Assembly: GCA_022828135.1 (NCBI GenBank)
Contig: JAJEJB010000028.1
Span: 25,478-89,477 of the forward strand
Reading direction: 5' to 3'
Length of the DNA stretch: 64,000 nucleotides
Source: Acidimicrobiia bacterium
Lineage (GTDB): Bacteria; Actinomycetota; Acidimicrobiia; Acidimicrobiales; Aldehydirespiratoraceae
The notes below the pieces were generated by a model that searched no databases, was not told the DNA's origin, and saw only the letters and a list, made by a program, of their open reading frames with translations. Every line of letters starts with the position of its first letter. Position 1 is the stretch's first letter. A program made the translations under genes and the position numbers. Below, piece after piece: positions 7,907-15,979 of this stretch.

Positions 7907-9058
7907 CTAGTACTCCTCGCGTACCCGGGCCACGAACCGGGCTGCAACGACGTTGAGGCCCAGCGTTATCGCGAACAGCAGCAGCCCTACGAAGTACAGG
8001 CTCTGGAACGTGAGCCCCTCACCCACCACGCTGTCCGTGCCCGAGGCCAGTGACGCCATGGCTGCCGTCATTGTCAGGCTGCCCTCGAAGGGCGAATCGG
8101 TGAACCGGGTGGCGTCGGCGGCTCCGCCGGCCAGGAAGACCACCATCGTCTCGCCGATGGCTCGGGAGACGGCCACTATGAAGGCGGCCACGATGCCGGA
8201 GATGGCCGCCGGCACGACGACCGTGGTCGCCGTGGCCATCTTGCGGGCCCCGAGGCCTGCCGATGCCTCCCGTAAGGAGTCGGGCACCGCGGCCATGGCG
8301 TCCTCGGAGATGGAGGCCACCAGAGGGATGGTCAGGATGCCCACTCCGATCCCGGCCGCGGCCAGTGAACCGGCTCGGGCCGGCGCGAACTCGAGCCAGA
8401 CGTTGAGGAGCCAGGCCGCGGTCAGCCCGAAGATGGCGACGATCACCGCGATGGCACCGACGGCAACGATGAGCGCAGACGAATCGGAGCCGCTCTCGCG
8501 GTAGTGCTTGATCCGGTTGCGTGCGACCCCAATGGCTACGACGGCATACCCCGCCAGGATCATCGCACCGATAACCAGGAAGGTGTTCCTGCCGATGCGC
8601 CCGACGAGGTTGGGGGCGATCCAGGTGAGGGCGAAGAATCCCAGGACGACCGAGGGGATGCCGGCCAGGATCTCCAGCGCCGGCTTCAGCCAGGCTCGGA
8701 CTCTGCGGTTGGCGTACTCCGACAGGTAGACGGCCGCGCCCAGGCCCAACGGTCCGGCCACGAGCATGGCGATGGCCGTGACGATGATGGAGGCGATGAC
8801 GATCGTGGGGATGTCGTACAGGCCCCTCCGGGGGAACCAGCCCAGCTGTCCCCAGGTGTCGGCCCAGGCCACGCCGGTGATGAACGTCCAGGCCTCCGCG
8901 ACCAGGTTCCAAACGATCAGGGCGCTCACCAGCACCGACACGAGCGCCGCCATCAGCAGGCTGAACCGGACGATCACCTCGCGGCGCCGGCGGGCGGGCG
9001 CGATCTGGAGGCGTTCGACCGTCAGCGGCACCGGGTGGGCGACGGTCGCATCGGTCAC
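7907..9058 (-). CDS. pstC: Phosphate ABC transporter permease PstC
   Basis: A 383-residue permease starting at GTG 9058. It has an N-terminal helix (about 32-55), AVYLSEYANRRVR and LEILAGIPSVVLGF (the PstC equivalents of the PstA motifs), an EAA-type loop DSLREASAGLGARKMATATTV in parts, and SRAIGETMVV. The central hydrophobic segment (about 165-225) is longer than in textbook PstC, with an extra hydrophilic patch (NRIKHYRESGSDSS). It pairs with PstA as the phosphate channel. A dispersed repeat element lies between this gene and pstS. Confidence 0.93.
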   Translation of the reverse strand: MTDATVAHPVPLTVERLQIAPARRRREVIVRFSLLMAALVSVLVSALIVWNLVAEAWTFITGVAWADTWGQLGWFPRRGLYDIPTIVIASIIVTAIAMLVAGPLGLGAAVYLSEYANRRVRAWLKPALEILAGIPSVVLGFFALTWIAPNLVGRIGRNTFLVIGAMILAGYAVVAIGVARNRIKHYRESGSDSSALIVAVGAIAVIVAIFGLTAAWLLNVWLEFAPARAGSLAAAGIGVGILTIPLVASISEDAMAAVPDSLREASAGLGARKMATATTVVVPAAISGIVAAFIVAVSRAIGETMVVFLAGGAADATRFTDSPFEGSLTMTAAMASLASGTDSVVGEGLTFQSLYFVGLLLFAITLGLNVVAARFVARVREEY

Positions 9059-9070
9059 GGCGTGAAGCTA

Positions 9071-9171
9071 CCCAGAGGCCGAGCGAACAGGGAGCCGCTC
9101 ATGCTTATTTTCGCGAGGCACCGAGCGAGGCCGTGGCCCGAGCGGCCCGTGAGCGCAGCGAACAAGAGCGG
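9071..9171 (+). repeat. Dispersed intergenic repeat, copy A
   Basis: The segment contains CAGAGGCCGAGCGAAC near its left end and GCGAGGCCGTGGCCCGAGCG followed by GCCCGTGAGCGCAGCGAAC toward its right end. The same sequence recurs at four other places in the window. This copy sits inside the pst operon, between pstS and pstC, so it should be transcribed antisense to the way copies B and C read. Confidence 0.75.
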
Positions 9172-9251
9172 AGTGACACCGCTGCAACGCGAGGGACTCT
9201 CACCCATCGGCGCTTCTACTTGGCATCAGGACTCGACGGGCTTGCCCGTGG

Positions 9252-10232
9252 TCAGCTGATGACGGCCCGGTCGTGCCAGCGTCCGGCGGTCTCCGCGCGG
9301 GCTGCGTCGGTGAGCGGCACGTAGCCGACGTCGCTGACCGCGGTGGACAGCACCTCGGAGACGTAGAAGTCCACGTAGGCCACTATGGCGTCGTTGGCCG
9401 CGGCCGCATCCGCGTTGACATAGATCCACAGGTCACGGCTGATGGGATACTCGTTCGAGGCGATCGTGGCCGCAGTGGGCTCGACACACCCGTCGCCGCC
9501 GTCGACCTCGAGCAGCTTGACGCCGGAGGCGTTGACGGCGAAGGCGAAGCCGACCCAGCCCAGGCTGGTGTCGCTGGACTGGATGCCCTGGAGGATCACG
9601 TTGTCGTCGCCTGAGGGGACGTAGTCGGTGCGGGTGGTGGCGTCTACCCCCGCTTCTTCCGCCAGGTCCTCGATGACGATCTCGACGAACGAGTCGAAGG
9701 TTCCGGATTCCTCGCCGGGTCCGAAGACGTCCAAGGGAGCGTCGGGCAGGTCGGGGGATGCCTCGGCCCACGTGGACGTGCCCTCGCCGTTGGGGCCGAT
9801 CAAGTCGAACAGTTGGTCGAACGTCAGGCATTCGACCGCGTCGTTGCCGGCGTTGGTCATGACCGCGATCCCGTCGATGCCCACCTTCAGCTCGATGATG
9901 TTGTCGATGCCGTTGGCGAGACAGGTCTCCTTCTCCTGATCCTTGATCTGGCGGGAGGCGTCGGAGATGTCGGTCTCGCCCTCGCAGAACAGTTTGAAGC
10001 CGTCGCCCGTGCCGGGGCCGTCCACGGTCACCGACACCTCAGGGGCGACATCCTCGAACAGCTCGGCCACCCGGATCGAGATGGGCTCAACGGTGGACGA
10101 GCCCGAGATGTTCACGTCACCCGATACTGCGGCCTCGGCTTGCCCGTCGTCTCCGCCGCATGCTGCGGCCACGAGTGAGAAGCTCACGATGATCACCGGC
10201 AGCCAGCGGAGCCGGCGCCTTGAGTTGCGCAC
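9252..10232 (-). CDS. pstS: Phosphate-binding lipoprotein PstS
   Basis: A 326-residue lipoprotein starting at GTG 10232 with GAGGAAGG upstream. The signal peptide ends in a lipobox LVAAAC, giving lipid-anchored Cys25. Phosphate-binding segments of the PstS family are visible: ISGSSTVEPIS near the mature N-terminus, ISDASRQIK and VFGPGEESGTFDSF. It captures extracellular phosphate and delivers it to PstC-PstA. As first gene of the operon it lies about 100 bp downstream of a PHO-box-like direct repeat, which predicts induction by phosphate limitation. Confidence 0.95.
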   Translation of the reverse strand: MRNSRRRLRWLPVIIVSFSLVAAACGGDDGQAEAAVSGDVNISGSSTVEPISIRVAELFEDVAPEVSVTVDGPGTGDGFKLFCEGETDISDASRQIKDQEKETCLANGIDNIIELKVGIDGIAVMTNAGNDAVECLTFDQLFDLIGPNGEGTSTWAEASPDLPDAPLDVFGPGEESGTFDSFVEIVIEDLAEEAGVDATTRTDYVPSGDDNVILQGIQSSDTSLGWVGFAFAVNASGVKLLEVDGGDGCVEPTAATIASNEYPISRDLWIYVNADAAAANDAIVAYVDFYVSEVLSTAVSDVGYVPLTDAARAETAGRWHDRAVIS

Positions 10233-10332
10233 TTAGGTGTCCCTTCCTCGGGAAAATGGCATGGCAAGCCCGCACCTGTTGCAGGCCGCAGGCAAGCTAG
10301 ACAACCCAAGGTTTCAGACAGCCGGGGTCACC

Positions 10333-10369
10333 GTGAAGCGGGAGTGAATGCCGGTGAACGGCAGGTGAA
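10333..10369 (-). promoter_or_regulatory. PHO-box-like direct repeats upstream of pstS
   Basis: GTGAA occurs at 10333, 10344, 10354 and 10365, spaced 11, 10 and 11 bp. On the transcribed (minus) strand this is four phased TTCAC units, three of them GTTCAC-like or ATTCAC-like. Phased TTCAC units with 11-bp period are the binding pattern of actinobacterial PhoP/RegX3 response regulators. The site is 101-137 bp upstream of the pstS start, well placed for activation. Confidence 0.7.
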
Positions 10370-10372
10370 TTG

Positions 10373-11512
10373 TTACGAGAGACTGTCCAGTGCGTCCTGG
10401 AGGCGGCTCTTGTCGAACCTGCTGACCTTCTCGATCCGTGTCACGCCGGCGCCGTCAAGCAGTATCAGGCTGGGGTTGCCGGTCTCGTAGTGGTTCCACG
10501 CCTCGTAGGAGTCACTCCACAGCGTGTGGGGAGGACCCCCAGCGGAGGCCACGAAGCTCTCGGCGTAGGCGAAGTCGTCCTGGGCGCCCACGCCTATGAC
10601 GATGACCTTGCCTTCGTTGTCTCGGGCGAACTGCCCGACCGACGATGCCTCTCGCCGGCAAGTCGGTCAATGGGGGGCCCAGAACCACAGCAGCAGGGGC
10701 GTCGAGCCGTCCACGAAGTCGCGGAGGTTGACGGTCGCTCCCGTGCGCACATCGATCATGTCCTGAGCCGGTACATCGGTCTCGACGACCGGCGCGGCGG
10801 TGGTTGTGGGCGCGGCGGTGGTCGTTGGCGCGGCGGTGGTTGTGGGCGCGGCGGTTGTCGTGGTCTCGGCTTCAGCCGCCGCGGCCGCTTCGGCTTCCGC
10901 GGCTGCTGCTGCGGCTAGGGCCTCGGCCTCGGCGGCTGCGGCTTGAGCCTCGGCTTCGGCGATTGCGGCCAGGGCGGCGGCCTCCTCGGCTTCGGCGGCT
11001 GCTAGAGCGGCTGCCTCGGCTGCGGCGGCTTGGGCAGCTGCTTCTGCTTCGGCCGCGGCCTGCGCTTCAGCGGCGGCTTGGGCCGCGGCCTGCGCTTCGG
11101 CGGCGGCTTGGGCGGCTGCCTCGGCCTCGGCTTCTGTCCGGGCATCGGCTTCTGCTTGGGCGGCAGCTTGGGCGTCGGCTTCTGCTTGGGCGGCGGCCTC
11201 GGCGGCTGCCTCGGCCTCTGCGGCGGCGGCCTGGGCCTCGGCGTCCGCGGCGTCGGCCGCAGCCTGGGCTGCCTCGGCTTCTGCTAGGACCTCGGCTGCC
11301 TCGGCTTCTGCTAGGACCTCGGCTGCCTTGGCTTCGGCGGCTTCGGCTTCTGCTTGGGCCTCCTGGACGGCGGCGTCATCCACGGCGCTGGTGGTGGGAG
11401 TGACAGGGGCACCGCTGCCGGAGCTTGGATCGTCGTCGCTGCCGCAGGCCGCGGCCGCCAGAGCTGCCGCCAGGAGCATGGCGGCAATCCGGGCGGGGGG
11501 TCGCGACTTCAT
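10373..11512 (-). CDS. Stalked thioredoxin-like lipoprotein with in-frame UGA (probable selenocysteine), U-P-T-C motif
   Basis: Read through the TGA at 10667-10669 the product has 379 residues. Residues 1-22 are a lipoprotein signal with lipobox Cys23. About 46-216 is an Ala/Glu/Gln-only helical stalk, about 217-241 a TTTAAP repeat linker, and 242-379 a thioredoxin-fold (TlpA-like) domain. The redox site reads LLLWFWAPH-U282-P-T-C285, exactly where relatives have WCxxC. Downstream sequence stays in frame for 97 residues (QFARDNEGKVIVIGVGAQDD, then TGNPSLILLD with the cis-proline position) to a normal stop. A SECIS-like hairpin starts at the TGA. It would be an extracytoplasmic thiol/selenol oxidoreductase tethered to the membrane. 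It is 4 bp downstream of its paralogue. Confidence 0.82.
10636..10669 (-). promoter_or_regulatory. SECIS-like hairpin of the first Sec thioredoxin gene
   Basis: From the UGA on the minus strand, GACCGAC (including GA of the codon) pairs with GUCGGUC, and an inner UGCC pairs with GGCA, leaving a 7-nt apical loop GGCGAGA centred about 14 nt after the UGA. Size, position and a G-bearing loop fit bacterial SECIS elements that bind SelB. Confidence 0.65.
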
Positions 11513-11516
11513 CGGC

Positions 11517-12068
11517 TCAGGTTAGGGCAGCCAGCTGGTCGCTGAGCCTGGTTGCGTCGAAGCTGCCGGGGCTGTCGTCGGCCAGGTTGCCGCCGCGGTC
11601 GAGCATCCGCACGCTCGAGTTCCTCCTAACACCGAAGTGGCGCCAACTCTCGTTGGAGTCGCTCCACAGCATGGTGAAGGTGGTTCCGGTCTGGTCGACG
11701 AAGCGCTCGGCGTAGGCGAAGTCGTCCTGGGCGCCGATACCCACGACCGTCACCTTGTCGGCGTTGTCTTGAGCGAACTGCTCAAGGGCCGGAGCCTCTC
11801 TCCGGCAGGTCGGTCAATGCGGCGCCCAGAACCACAGGAGCAGAGGCGTCTCGCCGCTCACCAGCGACTGGAGATTGACGGTCTCACCCGTGTACACGCT
11901 GACCATGTCGAGGTCGGGCATATCTCCGACCGCACCGGCAGCGGCGTCAGGAGCCGTCTCATCGGCACCGGTGGCGGCCTCTTCGGTGGTGATCGTGACA
12001 TCGACCGACCCGCAGGCTGCTGCCACGAGGGCGACCATCACCGCGCAGACGACGAACCGGATCTTCAT
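11517..12068 (-). CDS. Thioredoxin-like lipoprotein with in-frame UGA (probable selenocysteine), U-P-T-C motif
   Basis: Read through the TGA at 11814-11816 the product has 183 residues. A lipoprotein signal ends at Cys19 (LVAAAC), followed by a short acidic linker and a thioredoxin-like domain. The site is LLLWFWAPH-U85-P-T-C88, identical to the downstream paralogue, followed by RREAPALEQFAQDN, VTVVGIGAQDDFAYAERFV and a normal stop. The cis-proline position of the paralogue (NPS) is RNSS here, so redox behaviour may differ. The start ATG overlaps the glycosylase stop (ATGA). Without read-through both halves would be meaningless, yet both are conserved in frame between the paralogues. Confidence 0.82.
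11788..11816 (-). promoter_or_regulatory. SECIS-like hairpin of the second Sec thioredoxin gene
   Basis: On the minus strand after the UGA, GCCGGAG (nt 8-14) pairs perfectly with CUCCGGC (nt 20-26), leaving the loop AGAGG. The loop is at the same distance from the UGA as in the paralogue, and both share GAGAGG at nt 14-19, although the stems are built differently. Confidence 0.65.
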
Positions 12069-12673
12069 TCGTCCTTCTTCTTGCCGAGAGCCTTCTGCTC
12101 TTTCTTCCATGCCCGCACCCGTTGTAGCGCCTCCGGGCCGTCGATGTCGGCCACCGACCGCGGCTGGCTGTCGGCGAAGGCTCCGGCCTGCGCCTCCCAG
12201 CCGTCGGGACGGACGCCGAAGCGCTTGGCGAGGACGGCGGTCAGGATCCGGGCCTTCTCGTCCCCGTAGCCGGGCAGGTCCCGCAGTCGCCCGAAGAGAT
12301 CCTCGCCGTTGGCCGCAGCGTTCCAGACCGCCCCCGCGTCGCCGTCGTAGTGATCGGCAACATGCCGGCATAGGGCCTGCATCCGCTTGGCCATCGAGCT
12401 CGGGAACCGGTGCAGCGCCGGCTTGGCCCTCACCAGGTCGGCGAAGGCGTCGGGGTCCCGCTCCGAGATGTCGTGAGCGTCCAATCCGGCTCCGAGCCGC
12501 TCCGACAGGCGGAAGGGTCCCATGAATGCCCACTCCATCGGGATCTGCTGGTCGAGCAGCATTCCCAGCAGCAGCGCCAGCGGGTCCGTGTTGAGCAGGC
12601 GGTCGGCGGCCTCGTCCCCGGTGATCGCCAGGGTGCCCGTCCCGACCTTCTTCACCAGCTTCTCCTGGTTCAC
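12065..12673 (-). CDS. HhH-GPD-type DNA glycosylase-like protein
   Basis: A 202-residue protein starting at GTG, overlapping the aceE stop (GTGA). It has the all-helical HhH-GPD architecture: an N-terminal helical part with LLLGMLLDQQIPMEWAF, then the hairpin region LRDLPGYGDEKARILTAVLAKRFG with Leu-Pro-Gly-x-Gly typical of helix-hairpin-helix, and a following helix. No Fe-S cysteine cluster is present. Family members excise damaged bases in base-excision repair. The usual catalytic Asp of the GPD motif is not obvious: the turn after the hairpin continues VRPDGWEAQAG, whose Asp could serve. It is translationally coupled to aceE upstream and to the Sec lipoprotein downstream. Confidence 0.8.
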   Translation of the reverse strand: MNQEKLVKKVGTGTLAITGDEAADRLLNTDPLALLLGMLLDQQIPMEWAFMGPFRLSERLGAGLDAHDISERDPDAFADLVRAKPALHRFPSSMAKRMQALCRHVADHYDGDAGAVWNAAANGEDLFGRLRDLPGYGDEKARILTAVLAKRFGVRPDGWEAQAGAFADSQPRSVADIDGPEALQRVRAWKKEQKALGKKKDE

Positions 12674-15432
12674 TTCGTGGAGGATAACCGTGCGCCCGTG
12701 TCGGGATGGCCGGGGTCATCGCGGTCGACGTCGATGCCGTACCGGTCAATGGCGGCCGCCACCTCGTCCGGTGACACTTCGCCCGACTCCATCAGAGCCG
12801 ACAGCACGGCCAGCACGATGTGCGGCCCGTCGACCTCGAAGAACCGCCGCAGCGCCTCCCTCGTGTCGGAGCGGCCGAACCCGTCGGTGCCCAACACGTG
12901 CAACGGCCTCGGCGTGAAGCGGGCGATCTGGTCGGGGACCAGGGTCATGAAGTCGGTCACGGCCACGATCGGGCCGTCCGAGTCGGACAGCTTCCGGGTC
13001 ACCATCGGCACGACGGGCTCGGAGTCCGGGTTCAGCCGGTTGCGACGCTCGACGTCCAGCGCCTCCCGCCTCAGACTCTGGTACGACGTGGCGCTCCAGA
13101 GCTCGGCCGAGGTGTCGTGATGCTCGGCCAGCAGCGCCTGGGCCTCGAGCGCGGCGCCCACCGACGCTCCCGAGAACAGGATGGTGGCCGAGCGTTTGCG
13201 GCCCCCGGGGCCGTCGTCGAACTTGTACAGGCCGCCGGTGATGTCGGAGTCGGTCACGTGGTCGGGACGGGGCGGCTGCTCGTAGTTCTCGTTGTAGATG
13301 GTGATGTAGTAGAAGACGTCGGTGCCGTCGGCCGCGTCCGGGGGGTACATCCGGTGCAGGCCCTCGTCGACGATGGCCCCCAGCTCGTAGGCGAAGGCCG
13401 GGTCGTAGGCCTCGCACGCCGGCACCGTCGCGGCCAGCACATGGCTGTGGCCGTCCTGGTGCTGGAGCCCCTCGCCCAGCAGCGTCGTGCGGCCCGCGGT
13501 CGCACCGATGAGGAAGCCCCGGGCCCGGGCGTCGGCCGCGGCCCAGATGGAGTCGCCCACCCGCTGGAAGCCGAACATGGAGTAGAAGGCGTAGAAGGGC
13601 ACCATGGGCACGCCGAGGTTGGCGTAGGAGGTGGCCGCGGCCAGCCAGCTGGCCAGCGAGCCGCACTCGGTGATGCCCTCCTCGAGGATCTGGCCGTCGG
13701 TCGACTCGCTGTAGCTCAACAGCAGGTCATGGTCCACCGGCTCGTAGAGCTGGCCGTGGGGCGCGTAGATCCGGAACTCCCGGAACAGCGAGTCCATGCC
13801 GAAGGTGCGGGCCTCGTCGGGCACGATGGGCACGACCCGCCGGCCGAAGTGCTGGTCCCGCATCAGGTCGCGCAACAAGGCTGTGAATGCCCCCGTGGTG
13901 GAGACTTTGCGCCCGCCGGAGCCCTTGCGCATGTCGATGAAGGGTCCGTCGGCGGGGAGGGCGATGGGGCGGCGGTCCCGCACCACCCGCCGCGGCACGG
14001 CCCCGTCGAGGGCGCGGCGGCGGTCCATCATGTAGCGGATCTCCTCCGAGTCGGGGGGCGGCCGGTAGTAGGGCGGGATCCCGTCGGCGAGGTCCTCCTC
14101 GTCGATCTCGTCCTCCATGTGCAGCCGCGAGCGCAGTTCCATCAGCTGCGTGGTGGTCATCTTCTTGATCTGGTGGGTGGCGTTGCGGCCCTCGAAGCCC
14201 TCGCCCAGGGTCCACCCCTTGATGGTCTTGGCCAGGATCACGGTGGGCTGGCCCTTGATCTCGGTGGCGGCCTTGAACGCGGCGTACACCTTCTGGTAGT
14301 CGTGGCCTCCCCGGGGCAGGACCCGCAGATCCTCGTCGCTGAGGTGCGTGACGAGCTTGCGCAGGCGGGGGTCGGGGCCGAAGAAGTGCTCCCGGATGTA
14401 GGCGCCGGTCTCCACTGCGTAGCGCTGGTACTCGCCGTCGACGGTGGTGGCCATCTTGTTGAGCAGGGCCCCGTCGGTGTCGCGCATCAGCAGCTCGTCC
14501 CACCTGGTGCCCCAGATCACCTTGATGACGTTCCAGCCCGCGCCGCGGAACACGCCCTCGAGTTCCTGGATGATCTTGCCGTTGCCCCGCACCGGGCCGT
14601 CGAGGCGCTGGAGGTTGCAGTTGACCACCCACTTCAGGTTGTCGAGGTCGTTGCGGCCGGCCAGGGCGATGGCCCCCAGGGTTTCGGGCTCGTCGCACTC
14701 GCCGTCGCCCAGGAAGCACCACACCGTGCTCTCGGCGGTGTCGTCGATGCGGCGGTTGTGCATGTACCGGTTGAAGCGGGCGTGGTAGATGGAGTTGATC
14801 GGCCCGAGCCCCATCGACACCGTCGGGTACTCCCAGAAGTCGGGCATCAGCCGGGGATGGGGGTATCCCGACAGGCCGTTGCCGCCGACCTCCATCCGGA
14901 AGTTGTCGAGCTCCTGCTCGCTCAGGCGGCCCTCCAGGTAGGCCCGGGCGTACACGCCGGGAGCGGCATGGCCCTGGAAGTAGATGTGGTCGCCGACCAG
15001 GCCGTCGTCCTTGCCCTTGAAGAAGTGGTTGAAGCCCACCTCGTACAGGGAGGCCGACGATGCGAACGTGGACAGGTGGCCGCCGATCCCGTCGGCCGTC
15101 TTGTTGGCCCGGATGACCATGGCCGCCGCGTTCCAGCGGATGAAACGGCGGATGCGCCGCTCGACCTGCTCGTTGCCGGGGAAGAAGGGCTGCTCGGAGG
15201 CGGGGATCGTGTTGATGTAGGGCGTGGACGTGGTCGGCGGCACGCCCACCCGCTGCTCGTTGGAGCGCTCGAGGAGCTTGGCCACGATGTAGCGGGCCCG
15301 TTCCCGCCCGCCGGCCGCGATGATGGCGTCGAGCGAGTCGATCCACTCCTGGGTCTCGGCCGGGTCGATGTCCGGAAGCTGGCGCAGGAAGTTGTCGGCC
15401 ACCGCCCTCCATGATGGCAGCAAAGGACGCAT
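12670..15432 (-). CDS. aceE: Pyruvate dehydrogenase E1 component, homodimeric type
   Basis: A 920-residue protein from ATG 15432; upstream in-frame sequence is antisense to the RNase H gene. It carries AceE hallmarks: NEQRVGVPPTTSTPYINTIP, GGHLSTFASSASLYEVGFNHFF, QGHAAPGVYARAYLEGRL, the thiamine-diphosphate motif GDGECDEPETLG ending in NCNLQRLDGPVRGN, and later SYANLGVPMVPFYAFYSMFG and GRTTLLGEGLQHQDGHSH. It decarboxylates pyruvate and acetylates the lipoyl domain of an E2. Candidate E2 and E3 genes lie about 4 kb away (lpdA and the E2 gene). It heads an operon with a glycosylase gene and two Sec lipoproteins. A GTG start a few codons inside is possible. Confidence 0.95.
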   Translation of the reverse strand: MRPLLPSWRAVADNFLRQLPDIDPAETQEWIDSLDAIIAAGGRERARYIVAKLLERSNEQRVGVPPTTSTPYINTIPASEQPFFPGNEQVERRIRRFIRWNAAAMVIRANKTADGIGGHLSTFASSASLYEVGFNHFFKGKDDGLVGDHIYFQGHAAPGVYARAYLEGRLSEQELDNFRMEVGGNGLSGYPHPRLMPDFWEYPTVSMGLGPINSIYHARFNRYMHNRRIDDTAESTVWCFLGDGECDEPETLGAIALAGRNDLDNLKWVVNCNLQRLDGPVRGNGKIIQELEGVFRGAGWNVIKVIWGTRWDELLMRDTDGALLNKMATTVDGEYQRYAVETGAYIREHFFGPDPRLRKLVTHLSDEDLRVLPRGGHDYQKVYAAFKAATEIKGQPTVILAKTIKGWTLGEGFEGRNATHQIKKMTTTQLMELRSRLHMEDEIDEEDLADGIPPYYRPPPDSEEIRYMMDRRRALDGAVPRRVVRDRRPIALPADGPFIDMRKGSGGRKVSTTGAFTALLRDLMRDQHFGRRVVPIVPDEARTFGMDSLFREFRIYAPHGQLYEPVDHDLLLSYSESTDGQILEEGITECGSLASWLAAATSYANLGVPMVPFYAFYSMFGFQRVGDSIWAAADARARGFLIGATAGRTTLLGEGLQHQDGHSHVLAATVPACEAYDPAFAYELGAIVDEGLHRMYPPDAADGTDVFYYITIYNENYEQPPRPDHVTDSDITGGLYKFDDGPGGRKRSATILFSGASVGAALEAQALLAEHHDTSAELWSATSYQSLRREALDVERRNRLNPDSEPVVPMVTRKLSDSDGPIVAVTDFMTLVPDQIARFTPRPLHVLGTDGFGRSDTREALRRFFEVDGPHIVLAVLSALMESGEVSPDEVAAAIDRYGIDVDRDDPGHPDTGARLSSTK

Positions 15433-15451
15433 TCGCGACCTCGGCGCGCCG

Positions 15452-15979
15452 ATGCGCGACCATCGGGGCGTGGTAGCCGAACCCCTTCCCGGACTCGCCG
15501 CCGACTCTGCTACCGGACCCGCAGACGGAACCGCCGCCGAGCCCACGGTCGTGTACACCGACGGGGCCTGCCTGGGGAACCCCGGGCCGGGCGGCTGGGC
15601 CTGGGCCGTGCCGGGCGGGGACTGGGCCTGCGGCGCCGACCCAGCCACCACCAACCAGCGGATGGAGTTGCAGGCGGTGCTGGAGGCGCTTCGGGAGTTG
15701 GACGGTCCGGTCGAGGTGGTGTCGGATTCCACCTACGTCGTCCACTGCTTCCGCGACCGGTGGTACGAGGGCTGGATGAGGCGCGGCTGGCGAAACTCTA
15801 AGAAGGAGCCGGTAGCCAATCAAGACCTTTGGAAGCCCCTAATCGAGTTGTACCTGTCCCGGCCCGGCGAGATCTCGTTCCGATGGGTCAAGGGCCACTC
15901 CGGCAACGAGTGGAACGACATCGTCGACGAGCTGGCGGTAGGTGCAGCCTCAGACCAGCGCTCCCGCCGCAGCAGCTAG
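15452..15979 (+). CDS. rnhA: Ribonuclease HI
   Basis: A 175-residue protein from ATG 15452; GTG 15470 is an equally plausible start. The RNase H fold begins at VVYTDGACLGNPGPGGWA with catalytic D37. The other acidic residues of the DEDD set are in RMELQAVLEAL, VVSDSTYVV and WNDIVDELA, with the loop WVKGHSGNEWN. It hydrolyses the RNA strand of RNA-DNA hybrids. It is divergent from aceE with only about 20 bp between starts, so promoters must overlap coding sequence. Its stop overlaps the stop of the convergent toxin gene by 4 bp. Confidence 0.93.
   Translation: MRDHRGVVAEPLPGLAADSATGPADGTAAEPTVVYTDGACLGNPGPGGWAWAVPGGDWACGADPATTNQRMELQAVLEALRELDGPVEVVSDSTYVVHCFRDRWYEGWMRRGWRNSKKEPVANQDLWKPLIELYLSRPGEISFRWVKGHSGNEWNDIVDELAVGAASDQRSRRSS

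Noticed and set aside
10333..10369. GTGAA repeats as a CRISPR array
   Set aside because: Units are 5 bp with 5-6 bp spacers; the spacing fits a regulator-binding array.
10804..11403. Plus-strand Arg/Leu/Pro-rich frame opposite the Ala-rich stalk
   Set aside because: Pure translation shadow of the repetitive alanine codons.
10373..12068. Both TGA-interrupted lipoprotein genes as pseudogenes or sequencing errors
   Set aside because: The TGA is at the same motif position in two diverged paralogues, the frame is kept on both sides, and each TGA is followed by a suitable hairpin.
12820..15414. Long plus-strand open frame of 864 codons opposite aceE
   Set aside because: aceE is unmistakable on the minus strand; high GC keeps antisense frames open. 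The antisense product has no recognisable domain.
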